Shown: positions 44,578 through 55,804 of the stretch, piece after piece
How the letters are laid out: every line of letters begins with the position of its first letter
How positions within the stretch are numbered: position 1 is the stretch's first letter
Source: Marsupella aquatica
Lineage: Eukaryota; Marchantiophyta
DNA length: 64,000 bases
Direction: 5' to 3'
Assembly (NCBI GenBank): GCA_973895155.1
Contig: OZ316896.1
Location: forward strand, 9,238,001-9,302,000
Translations under genes and position numbers: made by a program
Notes under the pieces: generated by a model
Database searches by the model: none
Told to the model about the DNA's origin: nothing
What the model saw: only the letters and a program-made list of their open reading frames with translations

Positions 44578-47500
44578 CCGAGCTGAATGGAGCTGGAGAG
44601 GCGGAAGTATGCTCTGGGCAGCCAAGCCAGCTCTCCTGCTCTCTCGCCTATTGCTCAACGCCCGCCTCGGTCTTGGGGTTGCTCTCCTGCTCTCTCGCCT
44701 ATTGCTCAACGCCCGCCTCGCTCTTGGGGTTCAGAATGGAGCACGGCATTCCACAGCTGCCCATATCTACTGATCGACCATAGCTCACGGAGGCGTCTAT
44801 CAACATCCTATCCAGTGAGTCGTTCCCTCCAGTGAGTCGTTCCCTTCACAGGGGCATAACATTGCGGTAGATGGAATGTCGAACGCCAAAAAAGTGTGCG
44901 ACGGGATTGGTCTGTGAATGGCCGCGTCTCGCTCCTTCTCTCGTTTTGGGACTCCGTTGGCATAGGCGCGGAATCATAGAGGTATGATGCTTTCCATCGT
45001 TTGGCAGAAAGGAACGGTGATCTGAAAAGTGCAAACGAATGATGCACTCCGCAGGCCACATTGCCTAAAGATTGGGACAGAGGAGCTACTTACACCTTGA
45101 AGCATTGATTGATTGAGAAGAATGCTCCCTCCTTACGTCGGGATCCTGCAAGCTAACTCGGCTTCGGTGGGTGTCAGGGAGGCGTCTAAGGTTGTCACAA
45201 CATGCTTCCTCTGTACTTGGAGACAGCATGATCCTGCCTTCTAGACTTACAATGTCTCGTTGTGTATGGGTGTTTGCATCTAGCCGGCTAACAACTAACG
45301 AATGTATTGCTTGTGTATCTAGGCACCAGCGAGGATCACACATCATTGAGTTCACCGATCTTTGCAATTAGTAAGAACGATTGTTGGTAGTCCATCATAG
45401 TGGATAGGGCAGCACCACTTGGCGAAGGATTTCTACACGGTAACACCAAAGAAGGTGATACATTCCCGAGTCTCACGTACGTCAGTTGGGCAAGCTTCAG
45501 CTCTACTCCAGCCACTACTCATCTTCAAAATGTGCTGGCAAAATGTTTGCGTTGCGTTAATTTTTGCAACGACTTACTTCAAAATAATTTCTGCGCTACA
45601 AAATTTCAGTATAGCAAGCACCTCATATGACTGTTCATCCAACGTCAGATGCCTTGGCAGCGCCCACGTGTACAATCAGATTAGCAACAGAATACAGGTG
45701 GGAAGGCTGTCACTAGTACCAGAACCAAGCATTCAAAGTATCTCAGGAATTGCATACTACATCCAGCCAGTAAAATTGCTGGACCTGGCAACTCGCCAGT
45801 CAGCATCCTTCAACACTACCTTCACCGTAGACACAGTCTTGGCCAGCGACAACGGAAGCTTAATCCCTGAAGAGGGGATGGCCTTTGTGATCAGTGCCGA
45901 TAAGTCAGGAACGGGCACTGCGGGCGGTAACTTGGGTTTTTTCGACGTAGATGGGAAAACAACCTTCAAATCCATTGCAGTGGAGTTTGATCCAAACTAT
46001 CCTCAAAATGACATCAGTAGGAACCATGTGAGCTTTGACTTCCATCATATTACATGGTCGGCTGCAGCAAATACCTCGGATGTCAACATGACCTTGGGTG
46101 ACATACATTTTATGCTTGGGTGGAATATAGCAGTGCGACGATGCAACTTGAGTTGAGAGTCTGTTACAGTAACCGCAGGCCAATCAGCCCACTCTTGAAC
46201 TATACAGTAAATCTGTCCGATGTTGTTGAGGAATACATGTGGGTGGGCTTCTCGAGTGGCGCAGGGACGTATTATAGCAATTTCTACATCGGGGATTGGA
46301 AGTTTGAATCTTATTGGAAACCTGCATCAAGTGGAAGTAAACTGGGCATTATCGTGGGAATCTCTGTGGGTATCCCCATTCTTCTTCTTACTACCATTCT
46401 CGGAGCGCTCTACGTGTGGAAGAGGTCTGCTGGTAAAGACCATGTAGGCTGGTCGACGTCGATCGAAGAGGATCCCATGATGAATTTTGCGGGAATGCCC
46501 AAGCAATTCAGCTACAAGCAACTGAGTGTGGCCACAGGAGCCTTCCGTGAGCAGTCAAAACTAGGGCAAGGAGGGTTCGGAAGTGTGTATCAGGGAGTGT
46601 TGCCTTCCTCGGGAATTCCAGTAGCAGTGAAAAAAATCAGCAGTAACTCTACTCAGGGTGAAAAAGAGTTCATGTCGGAAGTTTCCATCATCAGTCAGCT
46701 CAGACATCGGAATCTGATCCAAATCCTGGGTTGGTGTAAAGATAGGTCTAAAGCGAAATATCTGATTGTATACGAGCTAATGCCGAATGGAAGTCCAGAC
46801 AAGGCATTGTTTGGGCCAGCTGAAAGCCAAACCGCTACCCTGTCTTGGAAGCAGAGGTTCAATATCGTGACCGGAATTGCAGCTGCTTTGGACTATTTGC
46901 ACCAGGGATGGAAAAGGCAAATCATACACAGGGATGTGAAGTCTTCGAATGTCATGCTCGACGAGGACTGGAATTCAAAGTTAGGAGATTTTGGTCTTGC
47001 TCGTCTGGTGGATCACCAACAGGAAGCAGCCACAACTTTAATGGCAGGAACCTACGGCTACATCGCCCCAGAGGTAGCCGCTTCTGGGAAGTTCACAGAT
47101 AAAACGGATGTTTTTGCCTTTGGTGCAGTCGTCTTAGAGGTTGCATGTGGACGGAAGGCTTTGGCTGCCAATCTCCCTGACGACGAAATGATTCTAGTAG
47201 ATTGGGTATGGCATCAGCTTAGTGTGGGTGAGCTGATGAGTACAGTGGATAAACGACTAGAAGACTACGACGCCTACTGGATGGAAGTGATGTTGACCAT
47301 TGGATTACTATGCTCTCATCCTATCCCTGCTATTCGACCTTCTATGCGGCATGTTGTCCAAGTGCTCGCTGGAGATGCTCCGGTGCCTTCAATCGAAGAG
47401 ACCAAGCCTGATTCTGCAATCGGTACAGGCAAAATATATCGTACCTTTGGCTCAAAATATGCGAGGACTTCTAACTCTCGATCAGGGTCGACGTCGCTGC

Positions 47501-49278
47501 CATATACGAACGCATCTGCTGGAGCTCAAGGATCCAATATGATGTCGTTTGAGACTTCGTCGAATTCTAACTCTTGATTACATTTGCTCCGGAGATCAAT
47601 TGACTACCAGTTTGAGGTGCCACTTTGCTACTGTAGCTTAATTCAAACGGCACTGAGTGATGAAAACTGTCCATAGTTGCGACGATCCGAATAGATATCG
47701 ATGTAATGCTCGAGCTCGAACTTGAGACATGAATCAAAACCTACAGTAGATGCCAGGGGGCCGAATCCACTCAAAAATTCCAATTGCTGCCTGACGCCAC
47801 CACCTCTACCATTTAAAGCAGAAGGAGAGATTGGAAGTGTCTGTCTAGAGCGTTTAGATACTGACACTAATTGGGGGTTTAATCTAGTAGCTGTGCCCAC
47901 ATAGAAATGATTTGATACTGAATTTTTCAATTCTAATATCCATAGCTCGTTAAACTTACAGACGCATAAGGCTAAGAGTTGGTTTGGATCTCTAACCTTC
48001 TGTTAGATCATCGACGTGTGTTAGGACTACTTACAATTGCAAACTCAGCTGTGTCTTACTGCACAAATCTGTTCTTCACCCTGCTGAGCCTGTCATTACA
48101 CAGAAGTGACGTGTTCCTCACAACAGTTCCAACGTTGCTGCTGAAGGGAATGAACAAGTAATGGAGATGGTATTTCATATATCAAAGACTATTCACATTT
48201 TGCAGAATGTTGAGTGGCATCATTACTAATTTAAAATTGAATGCTAGACATGTAATTGAACTGAGCCTCTTCTAGGTCATCACTTTCACTATACTCTAGT
48301 GAAGTTTCATCAAGGTCAAAATTCACAGCAGATTCAACCAGTTTCAATTATATCTGTTTAGACTGCTCTATTTCCAAGACAGCCTTGGATTTCTCACTAG
48401 CCTCCTGGTTTCTGAGTGCAAGGTGGGCTAGGTGTCCAACACCTCGAAAATCCTTGGAGAATTCATCTTCCAAAGTTCTCTGTAGATCTCTCAGCATCAT
48501 AGTTCTCATCCCAGGTGGCAACAGAAGCCATGGGTGTGAGAACTGGTTCCTACCCTGTCTCTTATAAGCAAAGTTAGACCACTGAAACACTGTATTAGTA
48601 AAATGTTTTTCCTCTTTCATTTGATCCATGTACATTCTGGTTGGAACATCAATGTCAATGGCATTACTTACACAGTTTTCTTCCAATGATTCCACCCCTT
48701 CTTCTACAACAGCCATGAAGATGGGCTTGGACAGCTCAAGTAGATGTCTAATCTGATTCAAATGACTTTCATCAAGGGAGTCCTTTAGGGCATCCAGAGT
48801 GTTCACCAGCTGCAACAGAGCAAAGGCAAACACAGCAAAAGACACTGATTCTGTCCAGAGCTTGACCTTGGAAATAGAACATTGCAGGTTCTCTGTAGCC
48901 TTCCTCACAAGAGGAGTTAATCGTAAGACGATACTCCTATAATTATGCATAGCAGCTTGATACTTCAAAACCTTTGAAAATCCTTCTTCCAAAAGTTTGA
49001 TGGCCTCACAACACACTACAGTTTGAGACATCACTATCTCATTCTGTAGAACACATTTCTCCCAAGGCAGTTTGCTCTCTGCTTAAGTGTCGTCCAGTTC
49101 GCTAATCCCAAGCATTTTGGCAATGAGTAGACATGGCCTATCTCCAACAACAGAATCTGAAATACGTCTCTCGTTTTAAGAGAAACACCTGACTCTCTCG
49201 TCTGCAGGCTCTTGAATTTCTGGCAATTCCTTCAACAAAGAGGATTCTTCACATGTAGAATCAGAAAAAGCTAAAGGA
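44577..49278. repeat. segmental duplication, copy 2 (LecRK block)
   Basis: Near-identical to 4069-8960, same orientation. Distinctive features of this copy are a perfect-to-near-perfect 51-bp tandem duplication at 44630-44731, a short duplication of GTGAGTCGTTCCCT near 44814-44848, and absence of the ~190 bases found at 8138-8325. To its right the sequence continues further into the minus-strand gene than copy 1 does. Confidence 0.9.
45530..47577 (+). pseudogene. L-type lectin receptor-like kinase, copy 2 (4-nt frameshift)
   Basis: An ATG at 45530 starts a good signal peptide (MCWQNVCVALIFATTYF) and the legume-lectin domain. A 4-base deletion near 46103-46106, relative to copy 1, shifts the frame after VNMTLGD and ends it at 46156. 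The correct phase is open again from 46120 to 47577. That part encodes the end of the lectin domain, a shortened linker (ASSP repeats missing), the transmembrane helix and a complete kinase domain with GQGGFG, VAVKK, HRDVKSSN, DFG and APE. A Leu-to-Pro change follows PNGS. An ATG at 46141 could start a soluble-less, truncated kinase. As written it cannot make a full receptor. A sequencing error is the main alternative. Confidence 0.85.
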
Positions 49279-49400
49279 AGAGAGAAAGTCCCATATCTTC
49301 TTTTTTTCGGATGACAAGGTGAGGAGGAGGAAAAAGATAACGACATGCCATCACCAGTGCCAACTATCCACAGTGGTGCCAAATATGCACAGCTGCTCAA
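48236..49400 (-). pseudogene. unidentified decayed gene, copy 2
   Basis: Copy 2 of the minus-strand gene at 7695-8940. Here the stretch 48348-49034 is one continuous frame (about 228 codons). It covers LLEEGFSKVL, the hydrophobic SFAVFAFALLQLV and the WSNFAYKRQGRNQFSHPW region. Just upstream, TAA near 49085 interrupts a segment that is open in copy 1 (ELDDNSAESKLPWEK). Further 5', 49176-49400 adds an N-terminal-like stretch (MSLSFSSSSPCHPKKRRY) that copy 1 lacks because of its duplication boundary. Function unknown. Confidence 0.5.
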
Positions 49401-49484
49401 TCAATACAATTACGCCCACCAATCTGCAACAAACATATCTCTTAGCTTCGTATCTCTCTTTCTGAACCAGGTTCTTGGATTGGT

Positions 49485-49676
49485 AGAAGATAATCAAACT
49501 CAAAAAAGCAAGACATCTTACTCATCCGATCAAACATTGGCATGAGGGTGCAGCAAAATTCAGTCACAGAGAAATATGCTAGAAGATAATCAAACTCAAA
49601 AAAGCAAGACATCTTACTCATCCGATCAAACATTGGCATGAGGGTGCAGCAAAATTCAGTCACAGAGAAATATGCT
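49485..49676. repeat. 96-bp tandem duplication
   Basis: Two consecutive identical-looking 96-bp units starting AGAAGATAATCAAACTC (49485 and 49581). Recent local duplication in a non-coding context. Confidence 0.95.
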
Positions 49677-49679
49677 AGA

Positions 49680-50285
49680 AATCCCGGCTGCAGCAAACCA
49701 GAGAAATATCAGGACAGGAACAGATCACGCACCTTGTGCAATCACGAGTTGAAAAAACCTCCACAAAAGGTTCTCGCTCAGCTCCAGCCTTCACGGAAGC
49801 AGAGCCCCTTGCAGGTTACTTTAAGCTCCTATTTCCACATCCATCCACGGCCCCTTGCGGCCGCAAAGAGGTCAAGACCGACCCCTGCTGGATTGCAGAT
49901 AGGGAGTTCTCAACCAGGGGCAGATCTTTTGCGCCAACACATGACAATCAGTCAATTCAGAGGAAACAATGTGCATGAGCGACGCCCTGGACAGCAGATC
50001 ACCACCTTGACATAAAGAATTGTGTGCACCTCAACAATCTGATCCCACTCCGTCCCTCTAAAACAACAACGCAACGCGTTGACAAGGCCAGGCAGAAGCC
50101 AGAAACACCACTCCTCTCCGATGCACGTCCCCAAATTCCTCCCCAGTGTCCACGGCCGGTGATCAATTAACCTGCCCTAAAGCACTCACCGCCTCTGTTC
50201 ACCTCGTCCTTCTTTTCTTATTCAAACACCTGACTTCCTTTCTTCCAACACCGACTATCGATCGATCAACCAACCGCTTCCCATC
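49680..50285. other. spacer, no gene seen
   Basis: Balanced-GC sequence with no recognisable frame. It could be the 5' region of the minus-strand gene to its left. Confidence 0.35.
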
Positions 50286-50289
50286 GCAC

Positions 50290-50640
50290 TCACAAAATGA
50301 ACTCCAAACCGGCTATACGTGTTTCGGTGAAACGAGAAGCGTAGGCGCAAGCATTGAAAGGTGTGATCAATGGGCAATCAGTGGGCACAAATTGAACTCG
50401 AAACCGGCTATATGTGTTTCGGCGAAATGAGAAGCATAGACGCGAGCAGTGGGCAAGGCGAGCAGTGAAAGGGGCGGAGGCAAGCGGTGAAAGGGGCGGA
50501 GGCGAGCGGTGACAGGCGCGAGCAATGGGCAATCAGTGGGCAGTGAAAGGGGCGAGGCGAGCGGTGAAAGGGGCGAGCAATGGGCAATCAGTGGGCAGCG
50601 AGGCGAGCGGTGAAAGGCGCGAGCAATGGGCAATCAGTGT
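50290..50640. repeat. GGCGAGCGGTGAAAGG minisatellite
   Basis: Two ~95-bp units (TGAACTC(C/G)AAACCGGCTATA..., near 50297 and 50392) grade into shorter repeats. These are built from GGCGAGCGGTGAAAGG, GCGCGAGCAATGGGCAATCA and GTGGGCA. No coding potential is credible across such repeats. Confidence 0.85.
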
Positions 50641-50710
50641 GCATTTGTCGTGTTTGAACTTCTTTGGCTTTTCTTGCCTTGGGCTTTTGCACTTGTCCTT
50701 TTGGCTTTTT

Positions 50711-50854
50711 GGCCCTTTGCTTTGCTTTTTCTCCCTTGATTGGGTTTCTTGTCCTTTTGGCCCTTTGTTTTGCTTATTCTCCCTTGATTGGATTTCTGTC
50801 CTTTTGGCCCTTTGCTTTGTTTCTTTTCCCTTGATTGGGTTTCTTGTCTTAGGG
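50711..50854. repeat. 48-bp tandem repeat, three units
   Basis: Three units start with GGCCCTTTG at 50711, 50759 and 50807, each with CTCCCTTGATTGG and TTTCTTGTCC. Confidence 0.9.
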
Positions 50855-51190
50855 CCGTCTTGCATGTGCAAGGTCTTTTGATTTTTGGCCCTCAAATGAA
50901 CCCGTGGCATCTCTAAACAAAGCGACAAGCCGGCAGTCCTGATGGCGTCTTTGGAGGATATGCAAGGGCAAGGGCCGGAAATTTTCCGGCCCTTGAAGTC
51001 CCGAACTTTGAACTTTGAATAAAACAAAATGGCAGTAGATCCCCGACTCAATAAGCACTTCACACATAAGGTGTTCTTGATTATGTTTAGATCCTGGGTC
51101 CACACTTTTTCCCCACATCTGTGGGCTGCTAAGGGTCGCATTTTTCAAGACTCTTGCACATGCAAGACAGCCCTTAGGGTTTTTGTCTAA
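50846..51190. mobile_element. fold-back / MITE-like element
   Basis: The sequence GTCTTGCATGTGCAAG near 50859 is repeated in inverted orientation near 51151 (CTTGCACATGCAAGAC), within terminal inverted segments of about 40 bp (TAGGGC.. / ..GCCCTTA). The interior holds a perfect 25-bp palindrome at 50970-50994 (AAGGGCCGGAAA and its complement). No coding. Target duplication not identified. Confidence 0.55.
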
Positions 51191-51199
51191 GGTTGGGCC

Positions 51200-52715
51200 T
51201 TCCTTGTTTTTTGGCAGTTTGAAATTTAACTTTGTTTTTTGTGATTGATAGTCAAAGTGCTGAGCGGGAGGCAGAAGGATCAAGAAGACATGCGACTGAA
51301 CAGGGAGGTGAGTGCAGGGGGCTGAGTAGTCTGTGAGTACCAGTGAGTACACTTTTGCTTTGAGGGTGGTTACTTCCATAATCTTTGGTGTAAACGGATG
51401 GTATTCTGTAATTTATGGACGGCAACCAGTAATGTTAGGTCCAGACCAGCGGTAAAGCTGTAATCCAGCAACATTAGTTCTGTTATCCTTCGACGGAACT
51501 GGCATATTTTTCCACCGTTTGCCCATTTTAAAAAGACCGTCCATCACACCATCCATTTCCATTGGTTTTGTGAGAGCAATATGGCGACTCAGTTTTTTAG
51601 TCCAACATTGTAGCAACTCAGTTGTTGTACGTCTCCAGCATTGCAAAAATCCTCAGTGTGACAATTTGACCAAACGCTCAAGACAATACACATAATGAAA
51701 TCACTGATCAATACTGAAAATCTGGTGTCTTTATTCAAAGTCTAAAAGGACCGGGTTAGTCCCTAGATATACATCAAAATAATGCATCTGATAAAACCTT
51801 TGGTAAAATAATATCAAATAAATGTTTAAGTCCCACTGATTTACTTGCAAAAAACAACTTTTAAAAAAATAGCACCCAGAGAGCACCCAGAACTATTGGT
51901 TCACCTTAAGAAAGTTCAGGCAAGACTATACTTGGAGCAATACTTTCAAGTATGAGTACTTCAAAAAATTGACAGGGAATAATTAAAGAGAGTAAGTATT
52001 AGGTACCTTAAATACTACTTACCTTGCACAAGTATTTCAAAACATGAATAAAATGAATATGGGAGTGACATAGGCTAAATACTTTGTACATATGTTACAT
52101 ACATATTTTTAAGCAAGAGTACACTGAAAATTACTTTTAGAGAATACATCTGGTGGATTGACGTAGATAGTGGTACGTATGTACAATTAATAAAAGGGGA
52201 AAATAATCACACAGGTCATGAGAAAGGGTTGTAGGGACAAGGGGCCCCACTAAGTCTATTTGAAAAGTAAAGATATCCCTGACGAGTGGCCCCGTCAAGT
52301 ATTTTGCTGTTCTATTCTATCTAAAACAAATTAACAAGAATGCGTATTCTACTTGACTACAGATAAGATACAATCTGTGTCTTTCAGCTCTACAATTATT
52401 ATAGTGTAGTTTGCCATCCTGCTTGACTACACTCTATCGTCTGCAGTAGTTCTACAATGTCTAAATCTTTGGGATCACTCGCTCTCTCATTGTCCTTCTT
52501 CACTATGAAATTGATTGTGCACTTCTCAAACGTTCTTGATAAAGTGTTTCCAACTCCCTTCACTACAATGGATTGGTTCCAACCTCCTCCACTTGGTCCT
52601 TGTAATGTCTAGGATTTATTACAATACTAGGGTCAGTTAACGGGCAGTGTGCAGTGGCCTCCATAATTAGATGGGCTAGTCTAACTCTATAATTGCAATA
52701 TCAACCTATTGTTCA
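51200..52715. other. spacer, no gene seen
   Basis: No recognisable frame or repeat. AT content rises between 51.7 and 52.4 kb. Confidence 0.4.
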
Positions 52716-52719
52716 GGGT

Positions 52720-54700
52720 TATACACTTTAGAGTGAAGCCTCTAGACCATAACTTGGTGGCATAACTGAATTGAGTATTCAAGTGGAAAATAGGGATTGA
52801 GGCACGACAAATGTCAGAAATTGGCACGACGTGTGAGGAGCCACCAGAAACCAATTGATTGCAAATCCCTGAACGGGCAATTGGCTTCAATGTCCTCATC
52901 TTTATTTACATCGCAAGAGCAGACAATCAGGTATCCAATGAAATGCTATCAAATTATGAGACAAGGGCGTGTAGAGTACAACCTCTAGAGTGTTACTTGG
53001 GGGGTGTAAGTGTGGTTCGAAATACAAGTTATTGGTGTGTAACCATTTATGGAGGTCCTTGCTATTTCCATAATCTATTGCCCAAAACCTCGCTATTGGT
53101 AACTTTTTTCGTACCATATTCATGTAATGTAAAGATGCTCTGGGTTGGGATTCTAGTTTGAGCCCTACTCTCATAATGCTCAGAATAGTTTCTTGGATAT
53201 TGTCAATCAGGTTTTCTTCAGTATCTGGTCATGGATATAGAGTTAAAGCCGAGTACATACCCCTGAGACATTGGAAACCAATTGAAGACAAAGCCCTAGC
53301 CGGAACGAGCAAACAGACTCGAGTGTTCTCATCTCTATTTACATCCAAAGAATGGACAATCAGACATCTAATGAAACAGGATCAAAAGTGGAGACAAGGG
53401 CCTATAGTCTAGAGTGAAACCTCTAGACTTGACTTTGGGGGCACACCTACCGGTGGGTGTAACTGGAAAGTGACACATGTATTATTTATTACCAAAGCTG
53501 GGGCAAGCTCTAGTGTAGTAACACTGATTAACCTTGATATGGGGTTCGTCTAGAGGTAGAACGGAGAAGAGAGGAAAGGAGCCGTGAAAGAGAGTCTACT
53601 TACTACAATAATGAGATCTGTGGAGCAAGACAACCTATTTACATCCCAAGAGCGAGAGACAATCAGGTATCTCATAAAATGCAATCAAAAGTTGATACAA
53701 GGGCCTATAGTCTAAAGGGAAACCTCTAGACTGTGACTTTGGTCACCTAGTGGTGGGGTGTAACTAGAAAGTGACACATGTATTATTTAGCAAAGCTGGG
53801 GCAAGCTATGGTGTAGTAACGTTGAATAACCTCGATATGGGGTTCACCTAGTGTAGAAGAAAGGGACACACGTATTATTTAGCAAAGCTGGGGCAAGCTA
53901 GTGTAGTAACAGAAAGGGACACATGTATTATTTACTAGCAAAGCTGGGGCAAGCAAGTGTGGTAACAGAAAGGGACACATGTATTATTTACTAGCAAAGT
54001 TGGGGCAAGCAAGTGTAGTAACAGAAAGGGACACATGTATTATTTACTAGCAAAGCTGGGGCAAACTAGTGTAGTAACAGAAAGGGACACATGTATTATT
54101 TTTCTAGCAAAGCTGGGGCAAGCTAGCGTAGTAACAGAAAGCGACACATGTATTATTTACTAAACAAAGCTGGGGCGAGCGAGTGTAGTAACACTGATTA
54201 ACCTCCATATGGGGTTCGCCTACACTACAAGAACGGAGAAGAGAAGAGAGGAGAGGAGAAGAGCGGCGAAAGAGAGTCTACTGCGAGAATGAGATCCATG
54301 GAGCAAAACAACTCTATTCAAGTCCAATGAGCCGAGACAATCAGACATTTCACAATCAGGCATCTCATAAATTGAGATCAAAAGTGGAGACAAGGGCCTC
54401 TGATCTACAGTGAAGCCTCTAGGCTCCCACTTTGGGGGCACACCTACGATAGTGATGGGGTGTAACTGGAAAGTGACTCATGTATTATTTATTTATTATT
54501 AGCAAAACTGGGGAAGTGACTCATGTATTATTTATTTATTAGCAAGCTGGGAAGTGATTCATGTATTATTTAATTATCATTCGCAAAGCCGGGAAGTGAC
54601 TCATGTATTATTTAATAATTATTAGCAAAGCCAGGGAAGTGACTCATGTATTATTTATTTATTTATTAGCGAAGCTGGGGCAAGCTACTCTAGTAACATT
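52720..54700. repeat. composite satellite with two short-period arrays
   Basis: A motif GAGTGAAGCCTCTAGAC, followed by ACTTGG/TTTGGGGG and GGTGTAACTGG, recurs near 52731, 52965, 53405, 53708 and 54406. AAAGTGACACATGTATTATTTA and CAAAGCTGGGGCAAGC recur alongside. Within it, 53855-54185 is a tandem array of six 51-57-bp units (AGAAAGGGACACATGT..). Another, 54463-54690, is an array of five ~45-bp units (GAAGTGACTCATGTATTA..). Segments at 53540-53620 and 54220-54310 match the region just upstream of DRP2 (54722-54800). Confidence 0.85.
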
Positions 54701-54721
54701 GATTATTCCCCTCAAGTAAAG

Positions 54722-55804
54722 TAGTAGAACGGAGACGAGAGGAGAGGAGCGGCGAAAGAGAGTCTAGTAGTAGTAAATGAGATCCGTGGAGCCAAAGCAA
54801 AGGAGGACGGTCGGTACAGCAGCAGTCAGTCAGTAGTGTGGTCGTAGTAGCGCGCAGAGTAGCAGACCTCCGCAGCTGCCTGCCTCCTTCTTTCGTTGCT
54901 TCGAGAGCTGCCGATGCCGAACACTCGCAAGAGGAGAGGAGGGCAGAGGAGGGGAGAGGAGGGGAGAAAAAGTGGATCTCCACAGCTCCGAGGCAACGCG
55001 GAGAGTGCGCTGCGAGGAGGAGAGGAGAGGAGAGGAGAGGAGAGCTAGTAGTGAGGAAGTGAGGTGAGGCAAAATCGGGGCAGGGCAGGAAGGAGCGAAG
55101 GTCGTCGAAGGAGGTGGGAGAATCCAGAAGAACGAAGCCTTTTTCGAAACGGGCCGAGTCGGGACGGAGGGACGGACGCGCAAGCGAGCGAGTGAGGGCT
55201 TGCCAGAGCGCGGAGTGGCGAGGGAGGTGGAGTCGATCGAAAGGAAAAAAAAAAGGAGGAGGATGGCGGTCGGCGATTCGGGGTGGATGGGCGAAAGAGG
55301 AAGGGCAGGGCTGGCTTTCATCGTTTGCTGCAGCCGAGGACGAGTGACAGCTCTGTTGGTCGCTTGAGTTTGAGTTCGAGTTTGAACTCTAGGTTTATAC
55401 ATGTGTTTTCAGTGCAGAGGATAGGAGGAGGAGAAGTGAGCCGAAGTTCGCAGATCTCGGCCTTACTGGTTGAAGCTTGTGAGAGTTGGTGAGGTGTTGA
55501 TGGGAAGGAACAGGTTTGGAGCGGCTGATGGATGAAGAGTGACTCATCGGGAAGTTCCAGAAGTGTGGTGTTTAGTTGAACTGCACTGAGTGTATGGATC
55601 GAATTGGACACAGAGCAGGTAGATAGGCTGATATATCGCAATTGGACGTACGAATTCCTGATCCGAGGACTGGAAGGCGCGAATCAAGTGAGCTTTGGTG
55701 TCGATCTCGAAGGTCGGTGGAACGAGGGGGTGTAGCGGCTAGATCGATTTCAGCGACTGCTGCTGCTGCTGCCCGACGGCATAGTTAAGAATCAAGTACG
55801 CGCG
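54722..55804 (+). promoter_or_regulatory. putative promoter and long GA-rich 5' leader of DRP2
   Basis: About 1.1 kb upstream of the DRP2 ATG contains GAGAGGA-rich purine tracts (54725-54770, 54935-55050) and a GGAGG-rich stretch around 55250, with no competing gene. Long GA/CT-rich leaders are common for plant housekeeping genes. No clear TATA box was chosen. The first 80 bases have copies in the satellite to the left. Short ATGs upstream of 55805 could act as uORFs. Confidence 0.45.

Noticed and set aside
54214-54226. CACTACAAGAA, identical to typical CACTA-transposon termini
   Set aside because: It lies in the middle of the satellite and neighbouring repeat units have unrelated bases at this point. 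No second end or 3-bp duplication was found.
53855-54700. Regularly spaced repeats resembling a CRISPR array
   Set aside because: Tandem units without unique spacers, in a plant nuclear context. This is an ordinary satellite.
54830-55402. 190-codon minus-strand frame opposite the GA-rich DRP2 leader
   Set aside because: Driven by (CTC)n/(TCC)n low complexity (LLSSPLLSS-like). It overlaps the probable promoter/5' leader.
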